64,000 nt of DNA from Mannheimia granulomatis (GCF_011455695.1 NZ_CP015030.1:930001-994000), one strand, 5' to 3'. Shown: positions 48,114 through 59,172, numbered from the stretch's first letter. The notes: generated by a model not told the origin, from the sequence alone. Translations and numbers: made by a program.

Positions 48114-49463
48114 TTATTCTCCCGATACTTTCATATTCTCTAATAAAATTGAGCCTGTCTGAATATTAGAACGGTGTTCAATATCATCTCCCACCGCAAC
48201 GATATTTTTATACATTTCTTGTAATTGCCCTGCAATAGTAATTTCTGCAACCGGATATTGAATTTCGCCATTTTCTACCCAGAAGCCCGCAGCACCTCGA
48301 GAATATTCGCCTGTTACACTATTAATTGCTGAACCTAGCATTTCTGTCACTAATAAACCTGTTCCCATTTCTTTTAAGAGTGTATTTAAACCACCTGTGC
48401 AGTTTGGTTTGACTAACCAGTTATGAATTCCACCTGCATGGCCTGTGCTTTTAAGTCCCATTTTTCTGCCTGAATAGCTGGTCATTAAATAGGTTTGTAA
48501 TATACCATCGGTAATAATTTCACGGTCTTGGGTAATAACCCCTTCGCTATCAAACGCTGAAGAGGCCAACTGACGTAATAAATGCGGACGCTCTGAAATC
48601 TCAAACCACTTAGGTAAAATCTGCTCGCCTAATTTATCTAATAAAAAACTGGATTTACGGTATAAAGCACCACCACTAATCGCTCCGGCTAAATGCCCAA
48701 CTAAACCAGTTGCCACATCATTATAAAAAATCACCGGCATTTCCGCAGTTTTAATACGCTGAGGATTTAGGCGATCAACTGCTTTAATTGCTGCTTGTTG
48801 CCCCACCCACTTTGCTGATTGTAACTTATCAAACTCTCGGGAAATTGTATATTCATAGTCACGTTCAAGCTGATCTTCGTAGGCAGAAATCATGCTACAA
48901 GAAAGAGAGTAACGGCTGGATAGATAACTTTGTAGCATTCCGTGTGTATTGCCATACACTCGAATACCGCTATGGGAATTAAAGGTAGCCCCCTCGCTAT
49001 TGACGATATTCTCATCTGCATTTAAAGCATAATGCTCTGCCTCAACCGCAAGTTGCACAGCTTGATCAACTGATATATCCGCTTGGTGATAAAGATCTAA
49101 ATCCGGTGCAGTAAACGCCATCATCTCTTTATCAGCCAGCCCCGAGCAATTATCTTCTGAGGTATATTTTGCAATAGCCAAGGCAGACTCTACCGTTTTT
49201 TGAATAGACTCCGGCTGTAGATCAGAGGTAGATGCATTCCCTTTACGCTTTCCCAAATAAATAGAAATGCCGAGCGAACCGTCATTGTTGAACTCAATAT
49301 TTTCCACTTGCTCCAAACGGCTAGACACAGAAAGTCCAGCTACTTTAGTCACGCCAACTTCTGCTTGTGCTCCAAATCTTTTTGCAAAATTTAACGCAAA
49401 TTCGACCGCTTGCCTTAATTCTATTTCTTGCTGTTGAAGTTCTTGCTTGTTTGTAATTGACAT
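48114..49463 (-). CDS. pmbA: Metalloprotease PmbA/TldE
   Basis: A 449-residue member of the TldD/PmbA family; with TldD it forms a protease that matures peptides such as microcin B17 and degrades CcdA. The sequence is colinear with PmbA through the central GLVGHLAGAISGGALYRKSSFL and the C-terminal GAAGFWVENGEIQYPVAEI. Confidence 0.92.
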   Translation of the reverse strand: MSITNKQELQQQEIELRQAVEFALNFAKRFGAQAEVGVTKVAGLSVSSRLEQVENIEFNNDGSLGISIYLGKRKGNASTSDLQPESIQKTVESALAIAKYTSEDNCSGLADKEMMAFTAPDLDLYHQADISVDQAVQLAVEAEHYALNADENIVNSEGATFNSHSGIRVYGNTHGMLQSYLSSRYSLSCSMISAYEDQLERDYEYTISREFDKLQSAKWVGQQAAIKAVDRLNPQRIKTAEMPVIFYNDVATGLVGHLAGAISGGALYRKSSFLLDKLGEQILPKWFEISERPHLLRQLASSAFDSEGVITQDREIITDGILQTYLMTSYSGRKMGLKSTGHAGGIHNWLVKPNCTGGLNTLLKEMGTGLLVTEMLGSAINSVTGEYSRGAAGFWVENGEIQYPVAEITIAGQLQEMYKNIVAVGDDIEHRSNIQTGSILLENMKVSGE

Positions 49464-49569
49464 TCTTTTTCCACTTTAGTGATTTCAAAAAATTGTTGGA
49501 ATATATTCTAACTCAAATTTCTGTTAGAATAGGGCATTTTTTATCGAATAAAATTATAAAGGATAAATA

Positions 49570-50100
49570 ATGGCTAAAAAACGTAGTAAAAATGAGATCG
49601 ATTGGACAGATGAGGAAGAAGAAATCATCTGGGTCAGTAAAAGTGAAATCAAGCGTGATTCCGAGCAGCTAAAAAAAGTGGGTGCAGAATTAATTGAATT
49701 AACCCCACAAAATTTAGAAAAGATCCCATTAGACGATGATCTCAAAGAGGCTATCAAACAAGCTCAAGGCTTTAAATTAGAAGCCCGCCGCCGCCAAATT
49801 CAATTTATTGGCAAGTTACTGAGAAACCGTGATCCTGAGCCTATTCAAGAGGCGTTAGATAAAGTGAAAAACCGCCACAATCAACAGCAAGCTTTATTGC
49901 ACAAGTTGGAATTAGTTCGAGATCAATTAATTACTATGGGCGATGCTTCATTAAATCATTTATTGGAAGAATACCCACAATTAGATCGCCAGCATTTACG
50001 CAACTTAATTCGCGGTGCAGTAAAAGAGCGTGAAGCCAATAAACCGGCAAAAAATTATCGTGAAATTTATCAATATTTAAAAACTGAAATTGCAGAGTGA
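49570..50100 (+). CDS. darP: Ribosome-associated protein DarP (YjgA)
   Basis: A 176-residue helical protein of the YjgA/DarP family, which helps the last steps of 50S subunit assembly. The family start ([23 protein letters not shown]) and the [14 protein letters not shown] segment are present. It is divergent from pmbA, as in other gamma-proteobacteria, and its TGA overlaps the next start (GTGATG). Confidence 0.92.
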   Translation: MAKKRSKNEIDWTDEEEEIIWVSKSEIKRDSEQLKKVGAELIELTPQNLEKIPLDDDLKEAIKQAQGFKLEARRRQIQFIGKLLRNRDPEPIQEALDKVKNRHNQQQALLHKLELVRDQLITMGDASLNHLLEEYPQLDRQHLRNLIRGAVKEREANKPAKNYREIYQYLKTEIAE

Positions 50101-50477
50101 TGACTATGGATTACCTATCAACCATTATTAAAGCCCATTTTGGCTTAGCTTATATTAGTTTAGTGTTATTATTAACTCGTGGGGCGCTATCTGCCAAAAT
50201 GGTCGATTGGCGACAATATAAAATCTTACGTATTGCCCCTCATGTAGTAGATACGTTTTTATTAATAAGTGGTTTTGTTATTATTGGTATTTTCCTCTCC
50301 AATGAGTTTTTTACCCTAGAGCAATTCAGTTGGTTATTACCTAAATTATTGTTTCTTGTGCTGTATGTAGTTTTCGCTACTAAAGCATTTAAAAAAGGAC
50401 AAGCTTTTTCCTTAAAACATTACTTGCTTGCGGTAGTCTCTTTTATGCTTGTAATGCTTACAGCTACGCTTCACTAA
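50100..50477 (+). CDS. SirB-family membrane protein
   Basis: A 125-residue protein with four predicted membrane helices, related to the SirB2 family (motifs HFGLAYISLVLLLTRG and RIAPHVVDTFLLISG). Function is not defined. The start overlaps the darP stop. ATG codons at 50100 and 50106 are both possible. Confidence 0.8.
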   Translation: MTMDYLSTIIKAHFGLAYISLVLLLTRGALSAKMVDWRQYKILRIAPHVVDTFLLISGFVIIGIFLSNEFFTLEQFSWLLPKLLFLVLYVVFATKAFKKGQAFSLKHYLLAVVSFMLVMLTATLH

Positions 50478-50486
50478 AGGATAAAT

Positions 50487-51200
50487 ATGATTGGTCCTTT
50501 TGTTAACGCCGGTGCTGTGATTTTAGGTGGTATTTTAGGTGCCTATTTAGGCAGCCGACTACCGCAAAGACTGCGTACTACTCTGCCCTTAATTTTTGGC
50601 TTATGCTGCTTTGGATTAGGCATAATGCTTACTAACGCAGTCCAAAATATGTCAGCAGTGGTACTTGCCTTGATTACCGGAACTATTATCGGTGAGTTAA
50701 TTTACCTAGAAAAACTGATTGGAAAAGCAGCCGGCTCTGTGAGAGGATTAATTGATAGATTTCTTCCACCTGCCCATAATATTTCGCAAGAGGAATTTTT
50801 GGAGAAATTTATTGCGATTCTTGTACTGTTTTGTGTGAGTGGCACCGGCATTTTTGGTGCAATGAAAGAAGGAATGACAGGCGATCCTACTATCCTTTAC
50901 ATCAAATCTATTTTAGATTTCTTCACCGCAATGATTTTTGCAGCTACACTAGGTTATGCAGTCGCAACTATTGCTATCCCACTAGTCTTTATTCAAGGAA
51001 TTTTAGTATTATTAGCAACCGTGATTATGCCATTGACTACAGCAAATATGATGGCAGATTTCTCGGCAGTGGGTGGCTTACTACTCTTTGCTACCGGTTT
51101 TCGCATTTGTGGCATTAAAATGTTCCCGGTTGCTAATATGCTACCGGCACTACTTTTAGCAATGCCGATTTCTTATTTATGGGAATACTTTATTAAATGA
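50487..51200 (+). CDS. DUF554-family membrane protein
   Basis: A 237-residue polytopic protein of the DUF554 family (YdfK/YqgA-like), with about seven hydrophobic segments, glycine-rich [18 protein letters not shown] at the start and [27 protein letters not shown] near the end. The role is unknown; transport is suspected for the family. Confidence 0.8.
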   Translation: MIGPFVNAGAVILGGILGAYLGSRLPQRLRTTLPLIFGLCCFGLGIMLTNAVQNMSAVVLALITGTIIGELIYLEKLIGKAAGSVRGLIDRFLPPAHNISQEEFLEKFIAILVLFCVSGTGIFGAMKEGMTGDPTILYIKSILDFFTAMIFAATLGYAVATIAIPLVFIQGILVLLATVIMPLTTANMMADFSAVGGLLLFATGFRICGIKMFPVANMLPALLLAMPISYLWEYFIK

Positions 51201-51763
51201 CAAAACAACGGATTATTGTAGGTATCAGCGGGGCAAGTGGCTTTCAATATGGCTATAAAGTCTTAAAACTACTCAAACCTTTCGCAAACATTGAAACCCA
51301 TTTAGTGATTACAAAAGGGGCGGAAATGACACGCAGTTTAGAAACCTGCTACACCCGAGAAGAAATCCTTGCATTAGCCGATGAAGTCCATTCCATTCAA
51401 AATATTGGAGCCAGCATCGCCAGCGGCTCCTTTAAAACCGTAGGTATGATTATTGCGCCTTGCTCCATGCGAACCTTATCTTCCATCGCTCATGGGTTTA
51501 GTGATAATCTCCTTACTCGCGCAGCAGATGTGGTACTGAAAGAACGCCGCAAGTTAGTATTAATGATAAGAGAGGCCCCACTTAATCTCGCTCATATTGA
51601 TAATATGCGAAAAGTGACAGAAATGGGGGGCATCATTTTCCCACCTATTCCGGCATTCTATCAACAGCCGAAAAGCCTTGATGAAATGGTAACGCATAGC
51701 GTGAGTCACGCCCTTTCGCTGTTAGATATTGAAATTCCTAATATGCCACATTGGGGAGAATAG
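51197..51763 (+). CDS. ubiX: UbiX-family flavin prenyltransferase
   Basis: Makes prenylated FMN, the cofactor of UbiD-type decarboxylases. The 188-residue product has the FMN-binding [16 protein letters not shown] at the start and the [26 protein letters not shown] segment near residue 95. It overlaps the preceding gene by four bases (ATGA). No ubiD lies in the window. Confidence 0.9.
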   Translation: MTKQRIIVGISGASGFQYGYKVLKLLKPFANIETHLVITKGAEMTRSLETCYTREEILALADEVHSIQNIGASIASGSFKTVGMIIAPCSMRTLSSIAHGFSDNLLTRAADVVLKERRKLVLMIREAPLNLAHIDNMRKVTEMGGIIFPPIPAFYQQPKSLDEMVTHSVSHALSLLDIEIPNMPHWGE

Positions 51764-51834
51764 TAGCGAATAAAACCACTTACCTTTTGCCAAATGAATG
51801 TTAAAATACCTGATATTTTTATTAGATATTTTAT

Positions 51835-52272
51835 ATGCAACCAATTCCTAACCTTATTTCAGATTTTATCCACGCTAATCATGTTGTTAGTTTCGCGGCT
51901 CATCACCAAACTGATTTTTGGGCCGCAAACTGTTTTTATGCCTTTGATGCTAACAATGCCCGGCTGATTATTTTAAGTAGCAAGAAAACCAAACACTCAA
52001 AGTTAATGCTGAAAAATCCACATATTGTCGGTACGATTTGTGCTCAACCCGAGAAAATAAGCGAAATTGAAGGTATTCAGTTCTCAGCAACAGTACAATG
52101 TTTAGAAAGTGAGCAAGAGAAAAACAGCGCTTTGCAAATTTATTACGAAAAACACCCGCTTGCACGGCTAAAACCTAGCGATGTTTGGGTATTATCTTTC
52201 AACACCATCAAGCATACCAGCAATAAAATAATATTTGCGAAAAAGACGATTTGGGAAAAACATAAAACCTGA
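51835..52272 (+). CDS. YhbP-like (UPF0306) flavin-domain protein
   Basis: A 145-residue protein of the pyridoxamine-5'-phosphate-oxidase-like split-barrel fold, similar to YhbP. The conserved run LIILSSKKTKHSKLMLKNPHIVGTI and the C-terminal segment with KIIFAKKTIW are visible. The substrate is unknown. Confidence 0.75.
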   Translation: MQPIPNLISDFIHANHVVSFAAHHQTDFWAANCFYAFDANNARLIILSSKKTKHSKLMLKNPHIVGTICAQPEKISEIEGIQFSATVQCLESEQEKNSALQIYYEKHPLARLKPSDVWVLSFNTIKHTSNKIIFAKKTIWEKHKT

Positions 52273-52275
52273 GAT

Positions 52276-53148
52276 TCAAATACTCCCTCTAGCTCTATCA
52301 CGTTTAATCTGGCTAGGTGTTATCCCAAAAGTTCGCTTAAATGCCGTTGAAAAATTCTCCGAATTTGAATATCCAGCAAATTCAGCCGCTTGTGTAACAC
52401 TCAATCCTTGTAATAATAATTTATAAGCTTGTTCTAATTTAGAACGTCTTAAATAGGCAAAAATGGAAGTTTTGTGATAATGCTGAAATTCATTTTGTAA
52501 TGTTGTTACATTGGTATGGAAATACATTGCGATCTGCTTCAAATTCCAACCGTCAAATTTACCGTTATCTAATGATTCCGTTAGCTGTTGTACTCGATCT
52601 TTTTTTAACTGGGGAGCTTGCGTTAGCTGCGAAAAAGCACTTGCTAATAAAGCTAATAATTTCCCTTCTTTTTCAAGCAGCCCAAATGGTTGTATTTCCT
52701 GTTCTGACACAATATCGTGAATAAGCTTTAACATTCTCTGAGTCAAAATAATTTGGTGAGCTTTTAAATGCTGTTTAAAGTGATGATAGCTAGCTAAATT
52801 CAACTGACTTTCTATTATCCATTTAGGATATAGAAAGATAACAACCTCTTTTTGAAGTTGCCCTTTCCTAAAAATTTTACGCCCCATTTCAGCTCTATTT
52901 AGAGATAAAAACGCTGCTTGAGGGTTTAAACTTGCATCTAATTCAAATACTTCCGAATTAAAATCAATTTCAGAACGCCCACTCAATAATATAACCAATC
53001 TTAGCCCAGCTTCAAATTCTGCGTATTCTTGTTCTACTGTTTCGGTTACTAAAACCTCTGTATATTTCAGCATAAGATCTGAACGCAGTCGGTATAAATG
53101 TGAAAAACCTTTCATTCTGTTGGCTTCATCAATCAATATAGTTTTCAT
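52276..53148 (-). CDS. AraC-family transcriptional regulator of the siderophore unit
   Basis: A 290-residue AraC/XylS regulator with a variable N-terminal sensing domain and a C-terminal double HTH (LKQIAMYFHTNVTTLQNEF near 215 and SVTQAAEFAGYSNSENFSTAFKRTFG near 255). Its divergent position to the receptor gene is like PchR/YbtA, which respond to the imported siderophore. The ATG at 53148 is chosen; a GTG at 53172 would add eight residues. Neither has a strong ribosome-binding sequence. Confidence 0.82.
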   Translation of the reverse strand: MKTILIDEANRMKGFSHLYRLRSDLMLKYTEVLVTETVEQEYAEFEAGLRLVILLSGRSEIDFNSEVFELDASLNPQAAFLSLNRAEMGRKIFRKGQLQKEVVIFLYPKWIIESQLNLASYHHFKQHLKAHQIILTQRMLKLIHDIVSEQEIQPFGLLEKEGKLLALLASAFSQLTQAPQLKKDRVQQLTESLDNGKFDGWNLKQIAMYFHTNVTTLQNEFQHYHKTSIFAYLRRSKLEQAYKLLLQGLSVTQAAEFAGYSNSENFSTAFKRTFGITPSQIKRDRARGSI

Positions 53149-53229
53149 AAAATTAAAAACTTTTTTTCTCACAGTAAAAATTTTATTTTACAAAGGTTTT
53201 TTGCATAAAAACAAGATATTATTATATTC

Positions 53230-53245
53230 AATAATCATTCTTATT
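53230..53245. promoter_or_regulatory. Fur-box-like sequence
   Basis: AATAATCATTCTTATT contains the 9-base core ATAATCATT of the Fur consensus and an inverted repeat AATAA...TTATT. It lies 15 bases before the receptor start and between divergent genes of an iron-siderophore unit. Confidence 0.5.
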
Positions 53246-53259
53246 TAAGGGTAAACATA

Positions 53260-55335
53260 ATGAAAATAACAAAATATTCACTCTCTTTAATAACTTTAGC
53301 TATTGTAGCCCCTCAAGTATTAGCACAAACAATATCTGAAATAGAATTAGATGCTATTGATGTCAAAGAAAAGTTAGCTGCTACTACTGGTTATATTCCT
53401 GTCTACACTACTGTAGGAACTAAAACATTGACCTCTTTGGCTCGCATACCTTTTAGTATCAACGTTATCTCTGATGATTTAATGAATGATCAAGCTGTTC
53501 GTTCTGTTACTGACGCTGTAGCTTATACCTCCGGTATGATGGGTGGTTATCGTGGTAACAATGCTCTTATCGAAATATCTATTCGTGGCATTGGTAATAA
53601 AAGTGATGGTGGTACAATCCCTACCTATTTAAATGGTTCTCGCTACCAAACCGCATTTGAAATTGATCCGTTCTTCTTAGAAAGTATCAATGTGATTAAA
53701 GGTCCAAATTCTATTCTATACGGGCAAGCTAATCCCGGTGGTGTAATGGATATTATCACCAAAAAAGCGAGTGGTAATCCGCATCGCCATTTGCAATTTA
53801 TTGTTGGTAATCACAACCGCTACCAAGTAGGGCTTGATGTAGAAAAAAATCTTTCTGAAACGCTATCCGCTCGTTTAATTGGTCAATTGGAAAGAGCAAA
53901 TTGGAATACACAATTTGTGAAAGAAAAAGGTGGAGCTTTTGCTCCAAGCCTTTTATGGAAACCAACTACAAATACAGAACTTAATGTTTATGCTTACTAT
54001 GCAAAAAAACCACAAGCAGGCGACCGTAATTTCTTACCAAAAGAAGGGACGATTAATAGCGTAAACGGGAAAAAGCTCCCCTATGATATGTTCCTAAGCG
54101 ATCTGAACTATCACAGTTTAAAATCAGAGCAAATGCAAGTAGGTTACAATTTTTCACATAAATTCTCACCAAACCTGACGTTCCGTCAGAATACAAGTTA
54201 CCATAATGGGGAGGAGAATTTTAAAAATTTAGTGTATTGGGGTGATACTGGATCAGTTTTAGAGCGTAGAGCTCGCCGTTGGGATGTAAAAACCCAAGAA
54301 ATCAGCTTAGATAACCAATTAGAATTTGTATTTAACACTGCAAATATAAATCATACCTTGTTATCCGGCATTGATTATAAACGAGTACGTGAAGATCTTG
54401 ATAACTATATGGGGATTGCTCCTGATTTTGATTGGCAGAACCCAGTTTATGGCGTGACTATTGCAGAGCCTAGCTTATTTTCAAGTGAAGTAAAGCATTT
54501 AAAACAACTTGGTATTTATCTACAAGATCAAATGGAAATAGGTAACTTTGACTTCCTATTAGGTGGTCGTTACGATCAAGCAAAAAATAGCAATCAAGAT
54601 CGCCTGAACAATAAAACAACTAATAACAAAGAAGGCAAATTTACTTGGCGTACCGGGTTAGTTTACAACTTTGAAAACGGTATCGCCCCGTATATCAGCT
54701 ATAGTACCTCTTTTGTACCATCAGCCGAAAAAGATGCTCAAGGAAATTTCTTAAAACCAACTACTGCAGGGCAATGGGAAGTAGGAATGAAATACCAACC
54801 AACCCAAGACACCTTGCTCACCTTGACAGGATTTAAAATTACACAAAAAGGTTTAGCAAATTATCAATGGCAAACTCGCTCTTACGAACAAATTGGTGAA
54901 GTAGAAACCAAAGGAATTGAAGTTAGTTTAAATCAGCAATTATCCGATAAATTTTCAATAGCGGCTTCTTATGCTTACTTGAAAAAAGAAATTACCGCAG
55001 ATAATGATGGTACTACGATTGGAAAAACACAATGGGGAGTTCCTCGCCATCAAGCATCACTTTGGGCAAAATATAAATTCTTTGATAAGCTAACCACGGG
55101 TGTAGGTGTACGCTATATGGGAACGACTTTTGGTAATAACCAAAATAATTTTACTGTACCGGCATACACAATTTACGATATGTCTCTGGCTTATGATTTT
55201 ATGCCTAATTTGAACTTACAGCTCAACGCTCAAAATCTGACTAATAAAAAATATGTCGCAAGTTGTGCCAATAATTTTTCCTGTTTCTATGGAAAAGATC
55301 GCAATTTAAGTGCAACCTTAAACTATCATTTTTAA
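53260..55335 (+). CDS. TonB-dependent siderophore receptor
   Basis: A 691-residue outer-membrane receptor with signal peptide (about 1-22), a TonB-box-like segment (IDVKEK, near residue 35), a plug domain with SVTDAVAYTSGM and IDVIKGPNSILYGQANPGGV (the last two parts near residue 145), and a 22-strand barrel ending in an aromatic residue (LNYHF). The two cysteines near the end (SCANNFSCFYG) occur in FhuA/FhuE/FoxA-type receptors. The adjacent esterase and AraC regulator suggest catecholate or hydroxamate siderophore use; the ligand is not identified. Confidence 0.88.
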   Translation: MKITKYSLSLITLAIVAPQVLAQTISEIELDAIDVKEKLAATTGYIPVYTTVGTKTLTSLARIPFSINVISDDLMNDQAVRSVTDAVAYTSGMMGGYRGNNALIEISIRGIGNKSDGGTIPTYLNGSRYQTAFEIDPFFLESINVIKGPNSILYGQANPGGVMDIITKKASGNPHRHLQFIVGNHNRYQVGLDVEKNLSETLSARLIGQLERANWNTQFVKEKGGAFAPSLLWKPTTNTELNVYAYYAKKPQAGDRNFLPKEGTINSVNGKKLPYDMFLSDLNYHSLKSEQMQVGYNFSHKFSPNLTFRQNTSYHNGEENFKNLVYWGDTGSVLERRARRWDVKTQEISLDNQLEFVFNTANINHTLLSGIDYKRVREDLDNYMGIAPDFDWQNPVYGVTIAEPSLFSSEVKHLKQLGIYLQDQMEIGNFDFLLGGRYDQAKNSNQDRLNNKTTNNKEGKFTWRTGLVYNFENGIAPYISYSTSFVPSAEKDAQGNFLKPTTAGQWEVGMKYQPTQDTLLTLTGFKITQKGLANYQWQTRSYEQIGEVETKGIEVSLNQQLSDKFSIAASYAYLKKEITADNDGTTIGKTQWGVPRHQASLWAKYKFFDKLTTGVGVRYMGTTFGNNQNNFTVPAYTIYDMSLAYDFMPNLNLQLNAQNLTNKKYVASCANNFSCFYGKDRNLSATLNYHF

Positions 55336-55343
55336 TCTTTAAC

Positions 55344-55372
55344 AGCCCTCAAATGAGGGCTTAAACTTTTGC
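55344..55372 (+). terminator. Hairpin between the receptor and the esterase gene
   Basis: GCCCTC and GAGGGC form a perfect stem with loop AAAT, followed by a loosely T-rich stretch. It may reduce read-through from the receptor into the esterase gene. Confidence 0.65.
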
Positions 55373-55379
55373 AAAAAAT

Positions 55380-56948
55380 ATGAAAAAAACGACCGCTTGT
55401 ATTATTAGTTTCTTAGTTTCATCTGTGCTTTATGCTAACAATATGACAATTGAGCTTAAACAAAATGATTTTGTTCAAGGAAAATTAATTCAGAAGGCTG
55501 AGCAGCCTCTTTCATTATCTATTGTTTTTCCTGATAAAAGTTCTCGCCTGCTGGCTAAAAATGTCTTTGGCGAACAAGATTTTATGTTTAAATCCGAACA
55601 AAACGGTACTGCTACTTTTTCTATTTTAGGTAATGGCTCAACTGTTTCAGACCAAGATTTCACATTAACGATTGAACGTCATATCCCAATCTCGGCACAA
55701 ATTGCTCCACCTAAAGCAATTGAAAATGTACAGCTTGAAGAGCTCAGACAAAAGATTGCAAAAAATTCTAAAAAACAGACCGCTTTAATTAACGATTTTT
55801 GGGATAAAGTAAAACAAGTCGGTACGCCACTGATTGAACCATTGGACGAACAGCAAAGCCGAGTAACCTTTTTATGGCGTGGAGCAAAACAAAATGTTCG
55901 TATTTGGGGTGGTGTTTCAACCGAACACGATTTTATGGAACGCTTTGGCGAAACCGATTTATGGTATAAAAGCTATGTCGTGCCTAATGACACTTTGGTT
56001 GAATATCGCCTTTCGCCAGATATTCCAACTTTACCCGTGGATGAATATACCCAACGAAGAGCCTTGCTTGCAACAGCACAAGCCGATCCGCTCAACAAAA
56101 TACCTTACTTTGAGAAAATTGGGCAGAATCTACAAAATACAGATAAGTTTAACTACTATTCTCTTGTTAAATTAGCAAAAGCCCCAACACAGTCTTATCT
56201 GCTTGAGGAGTCAAATACCGCCAAAGGCACAATGCAAGAATTGGTTTTCGATAGTGCAAAACTTGGAAATAAACGCCGATTATTTGCCTATTTGCCAGCG
56301 AATTTTAGTGTTGAAAACACCTATCCGGTTCTCTACCTGTTTGATGGTGTAGAATATACCGAACGTGTGCCAACTAAAACTATTTTAGATAATATGATCG
56401 CTCATAAAGCGATTCCGCCTACAGTGGCAGTTTTTATTGAAAACCCATCGAGTGAATCAAGACGCATTGAGCTGCCAGCCAACCCAATTTTTACTAAAAT
56501 ATTAGCGGAAGAAATCGTCCCTTTTGCCGAAAAATCCATTGGCGTGAAAGCAAAAGAGCGAATTATCGGCGGTTCTAGCTACGGCGGATTATCTTCGGCT
56601 TATACAGTGCTAAATTATTCTCATATATTTAACAAAGCACTAATTTTATCGGGCTCATTTTGGTGGAACCCTAAAAATACACCGAGTGAAAATAGTCACT
56701 ACATCGCACACGAATTTGCGATAAAAGAAAAGTTGCCTGTTTGCTTTTTTATCAGTGCCGGATTTTATGAAAGCGGAAGATCTAATATACTGGAAACCTC
56801 TCGCCATTTAAAAGATGTGTTACTGGCAAAAGGCTACCCTGTTACTTATATGGAACAATCCACTTCCCACGGCTATTTAGCATGGCAAGGGTTAATTAGC
56901 GATGGATTAAAAGCTTTATTAGGGAAAGATTGCCAATATTCTCACTAA
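55380..56948 (+). CDS. fes: Fes-like siderophore esterase with signal peptide
   Basis: A 522-residue protein similar to enterochelin esterases: an N-terminal Fes domain (about 130-270, with FLWRGAKQNVRIWGG) and a C-terminal alpha/beta-hydrolase with the nucleophile motif GGSSYGG near residue 397 and a His near HGYLAWQ close to the C-terminus. It begins with a signal-peptide-like stretch (MKKTTACIISFLVSSVLYANN), so it may work in the periplasm, like IroE, unlike cytoplasmic Fes. It hydrolyses the imported siderophore to release iron; the gene lies 44 bases after the receptor. Confidence 0.85.
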   Translation: MKKTTACIISFLVSSVLYANNMTIELKQNDFVQGKLIQKAEQPLSLSIVFPDKSSRLLAKNVFGEQDFMFKSEQNGTATFSILGNGSTVSDQDFTLTIERHIPISAQIAPPKAIENVQLEELRQKIAKNSKKQTALINDFWDKVKQVGTPLIEPLDEQQSRVTFLWRGAKQNVRIWGGVSTEHDFMERFGETDLWYKSYVVPNDTLVEYRLSPDIPTLPVDEYTQRRALLATAQADPLNKIPYFEKIGQNLQNTDKFNYYSLVKLAKAPTQSYLLEESNTAKGTMQELVFDSAKLGNKRRLFAYLPANFSVENTYPVLYLFDGVEYTERVPTKTILDNMIAHKAIPPTVAVFIENPSSESRRIELPANPIFTKILAEEIVPFAEKSIGVKAKERIIGGSSYGGLSSAYTVLNYSHIFNKALILSGSFWWNPKNTPSENSHYIAHEFAIKEKLPVCFFISAGFYESGRSNILETSRHLKDVLLAKGYPVTYMEQSTSHGYLAWQGLISDGLKALLGKDCQYSH

Positions 56949-57157
56949 GGAATTGCAAAAATCATCCGATTTTCAACCGCTTGTATCTCGCAAAGCCAAC
57001 CTTGCTCTTTGGCAAGCAATTCAAAATCGGTAAGGCTACTCTGCTGATTAAGTACAACCTCCAAGCTGTCGCCTTTTTTAAGATCGGTCATCGCTTTTTT
57101 AGTGGTTAGAAGCGGAATCGGACAAGCGTAGCCTGTTAAATCTAAAAAATAGTACAT
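56945..57157 (-). CDS. TusA-family sulfur-transfer-like protein
   Basis: A 70-residue TusA/SirA-like protein from the ATG at 57157, with the sulfur-carrying cysteine motif CPIP at residues 10-13 and the family start YYFLDLTGYACPIPLL. TusA relays sulfur, but paralogues act in other redox pathways. It overlaps the convergent esterase gene by four bases and follows the hemerythrin gene. Confidence 0.8.
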   Translation of the reverse strand: MYYFLDLTGYACPIPLLTTKKAMTDLKKGDSLEVVLNQQSSLTDFELLAKEQGWLCEIQAVENRMIFAIP

Positions 57158-57203
57158 AATAAAAAACGGGCGAATCATCATTCGCCCATAAACCACAAGA
57201 AAA

Positions 57204-57716
57204 TTAAAGTTTACGGCGTTCTGCCATCACCTTACCCATTGCCGATAATTTATCTTGCTCTAAATGCTCACGCCCAAGCTCAAATAACGGTTCTTCAATG
57301 GCGATGTGTGCATCGTAGCCTGCAACAAAATGAGTAATCAAATCACGATCCACATTTTCACGCGTACCTGCTAGTAACTCTCTCAACTGTTCAGATAAAT
57401 CGTCCCAATTTTTGTGCAAATGCGTATGCTGACGCTCTAATTCATCCACATCTGCTTTTACTTGCGGCTGAACTTTGATAAGTTCAGGGAAAAAATCATC
57501 TTCTTCATCAGTATGATGAAGCGGAGCTGAAATATTAAAATAGTTCAGGATTTGCTGAACGTCATTTTTCACCGCTTGGTTCACGCCGTTTTTCTCAAGA
57601 TAATCAGGCAAAATTTGAAGCTGTTTACAGAAGCTTTTTACTTTACCGTGACAGGCATAAAGCATATCAATCGGCTCAGCCCAGCTTGCAAATGCTTGTG
57701 GTTCGAGTTGTTGCAT
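57204..57716 (-). CDS. Hemerythrin-like domain protein
   Basis: A 170-residue four-helix protein with a hemerythrin HHE pattern: H27 region (DMLYACHGKV), HHTDEEDDFFPEL near residue 75, HTHLHKNW near 105 and HIAIEEPLFELG near 145, which supply carboxylate and histidine ligands for a diiron site. Related proteins repair iron-sulfur clusters or sense oxygen or nitric oxide. AGAGG precedes the ATG at 57716. It follows tgt by only 10 bases. Confidence 0.85.
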   Translation of the reverse strand: MQQLEPQAFASWAEPIDMLYACHGKVKSFCKQLQILPDYLEKNGVNQAVKNDVQQILNYFNISAPLHHTDEEDDFFPELIKVQPQVKADVDELERQHTHLHKNWDDLSEQLRELLAGTRENVDRDLITHFVAGYDAHIAIEEPLFELGREHLEQDKLSAMGKVMAERRKL

Positions 57717-57726
57717 ATAACCTCTG

Positions 57727-58878
<1,152 letters not shown>

Positions 58879-58935
58879 TTATTCCACAAATAAACAGTTC
58901 GTGAAAGCGGTCAAAAACCGCCAAAATTTTACCAA

Positions 58936-59076
58936 TTAGAATCTAAAGCCTGTGCCTATACCCAAACCGATTCCAACACCATTTGAGCCACCACCGGCTC
59001 CTATGCTTCCGCCCATACCGGTTGATGAGCAAGCAATTAAAGTCAAAATGCTAACGCATAATAAGAATTTTTTCAT
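58936..59076 (-). CDS. Small glycine-rich lipoprotein
   Basis: A 46-residue product with a lipoprotein signal (MKKFLLCVSILTLIAC, lipobox LIAC) followed by a glycine-rich tail (repeating GIG/GVG). AGGACAGGAAAAA precedes the ATG, a strong ribosome-binding region. This supports a real gene although no family is recognised. It lies on the minus strand between tgt and the YceB-like gene. Confidence 0.65.
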   Translation of the reverse strand: MKKFLLCVSILTLIACSSTGMGGSIGAGGGSNGVGIGLGIGTGFRF

Positions 59077-59172
59077 TTTTTCCTGTCCTAAAAGAAAAAG
59101 AGGGACTATGATGATAGCCCAAACGTATTTTAACCTGTTTAGATGATTAAACCTAATTTTAAAGGGTAAATT

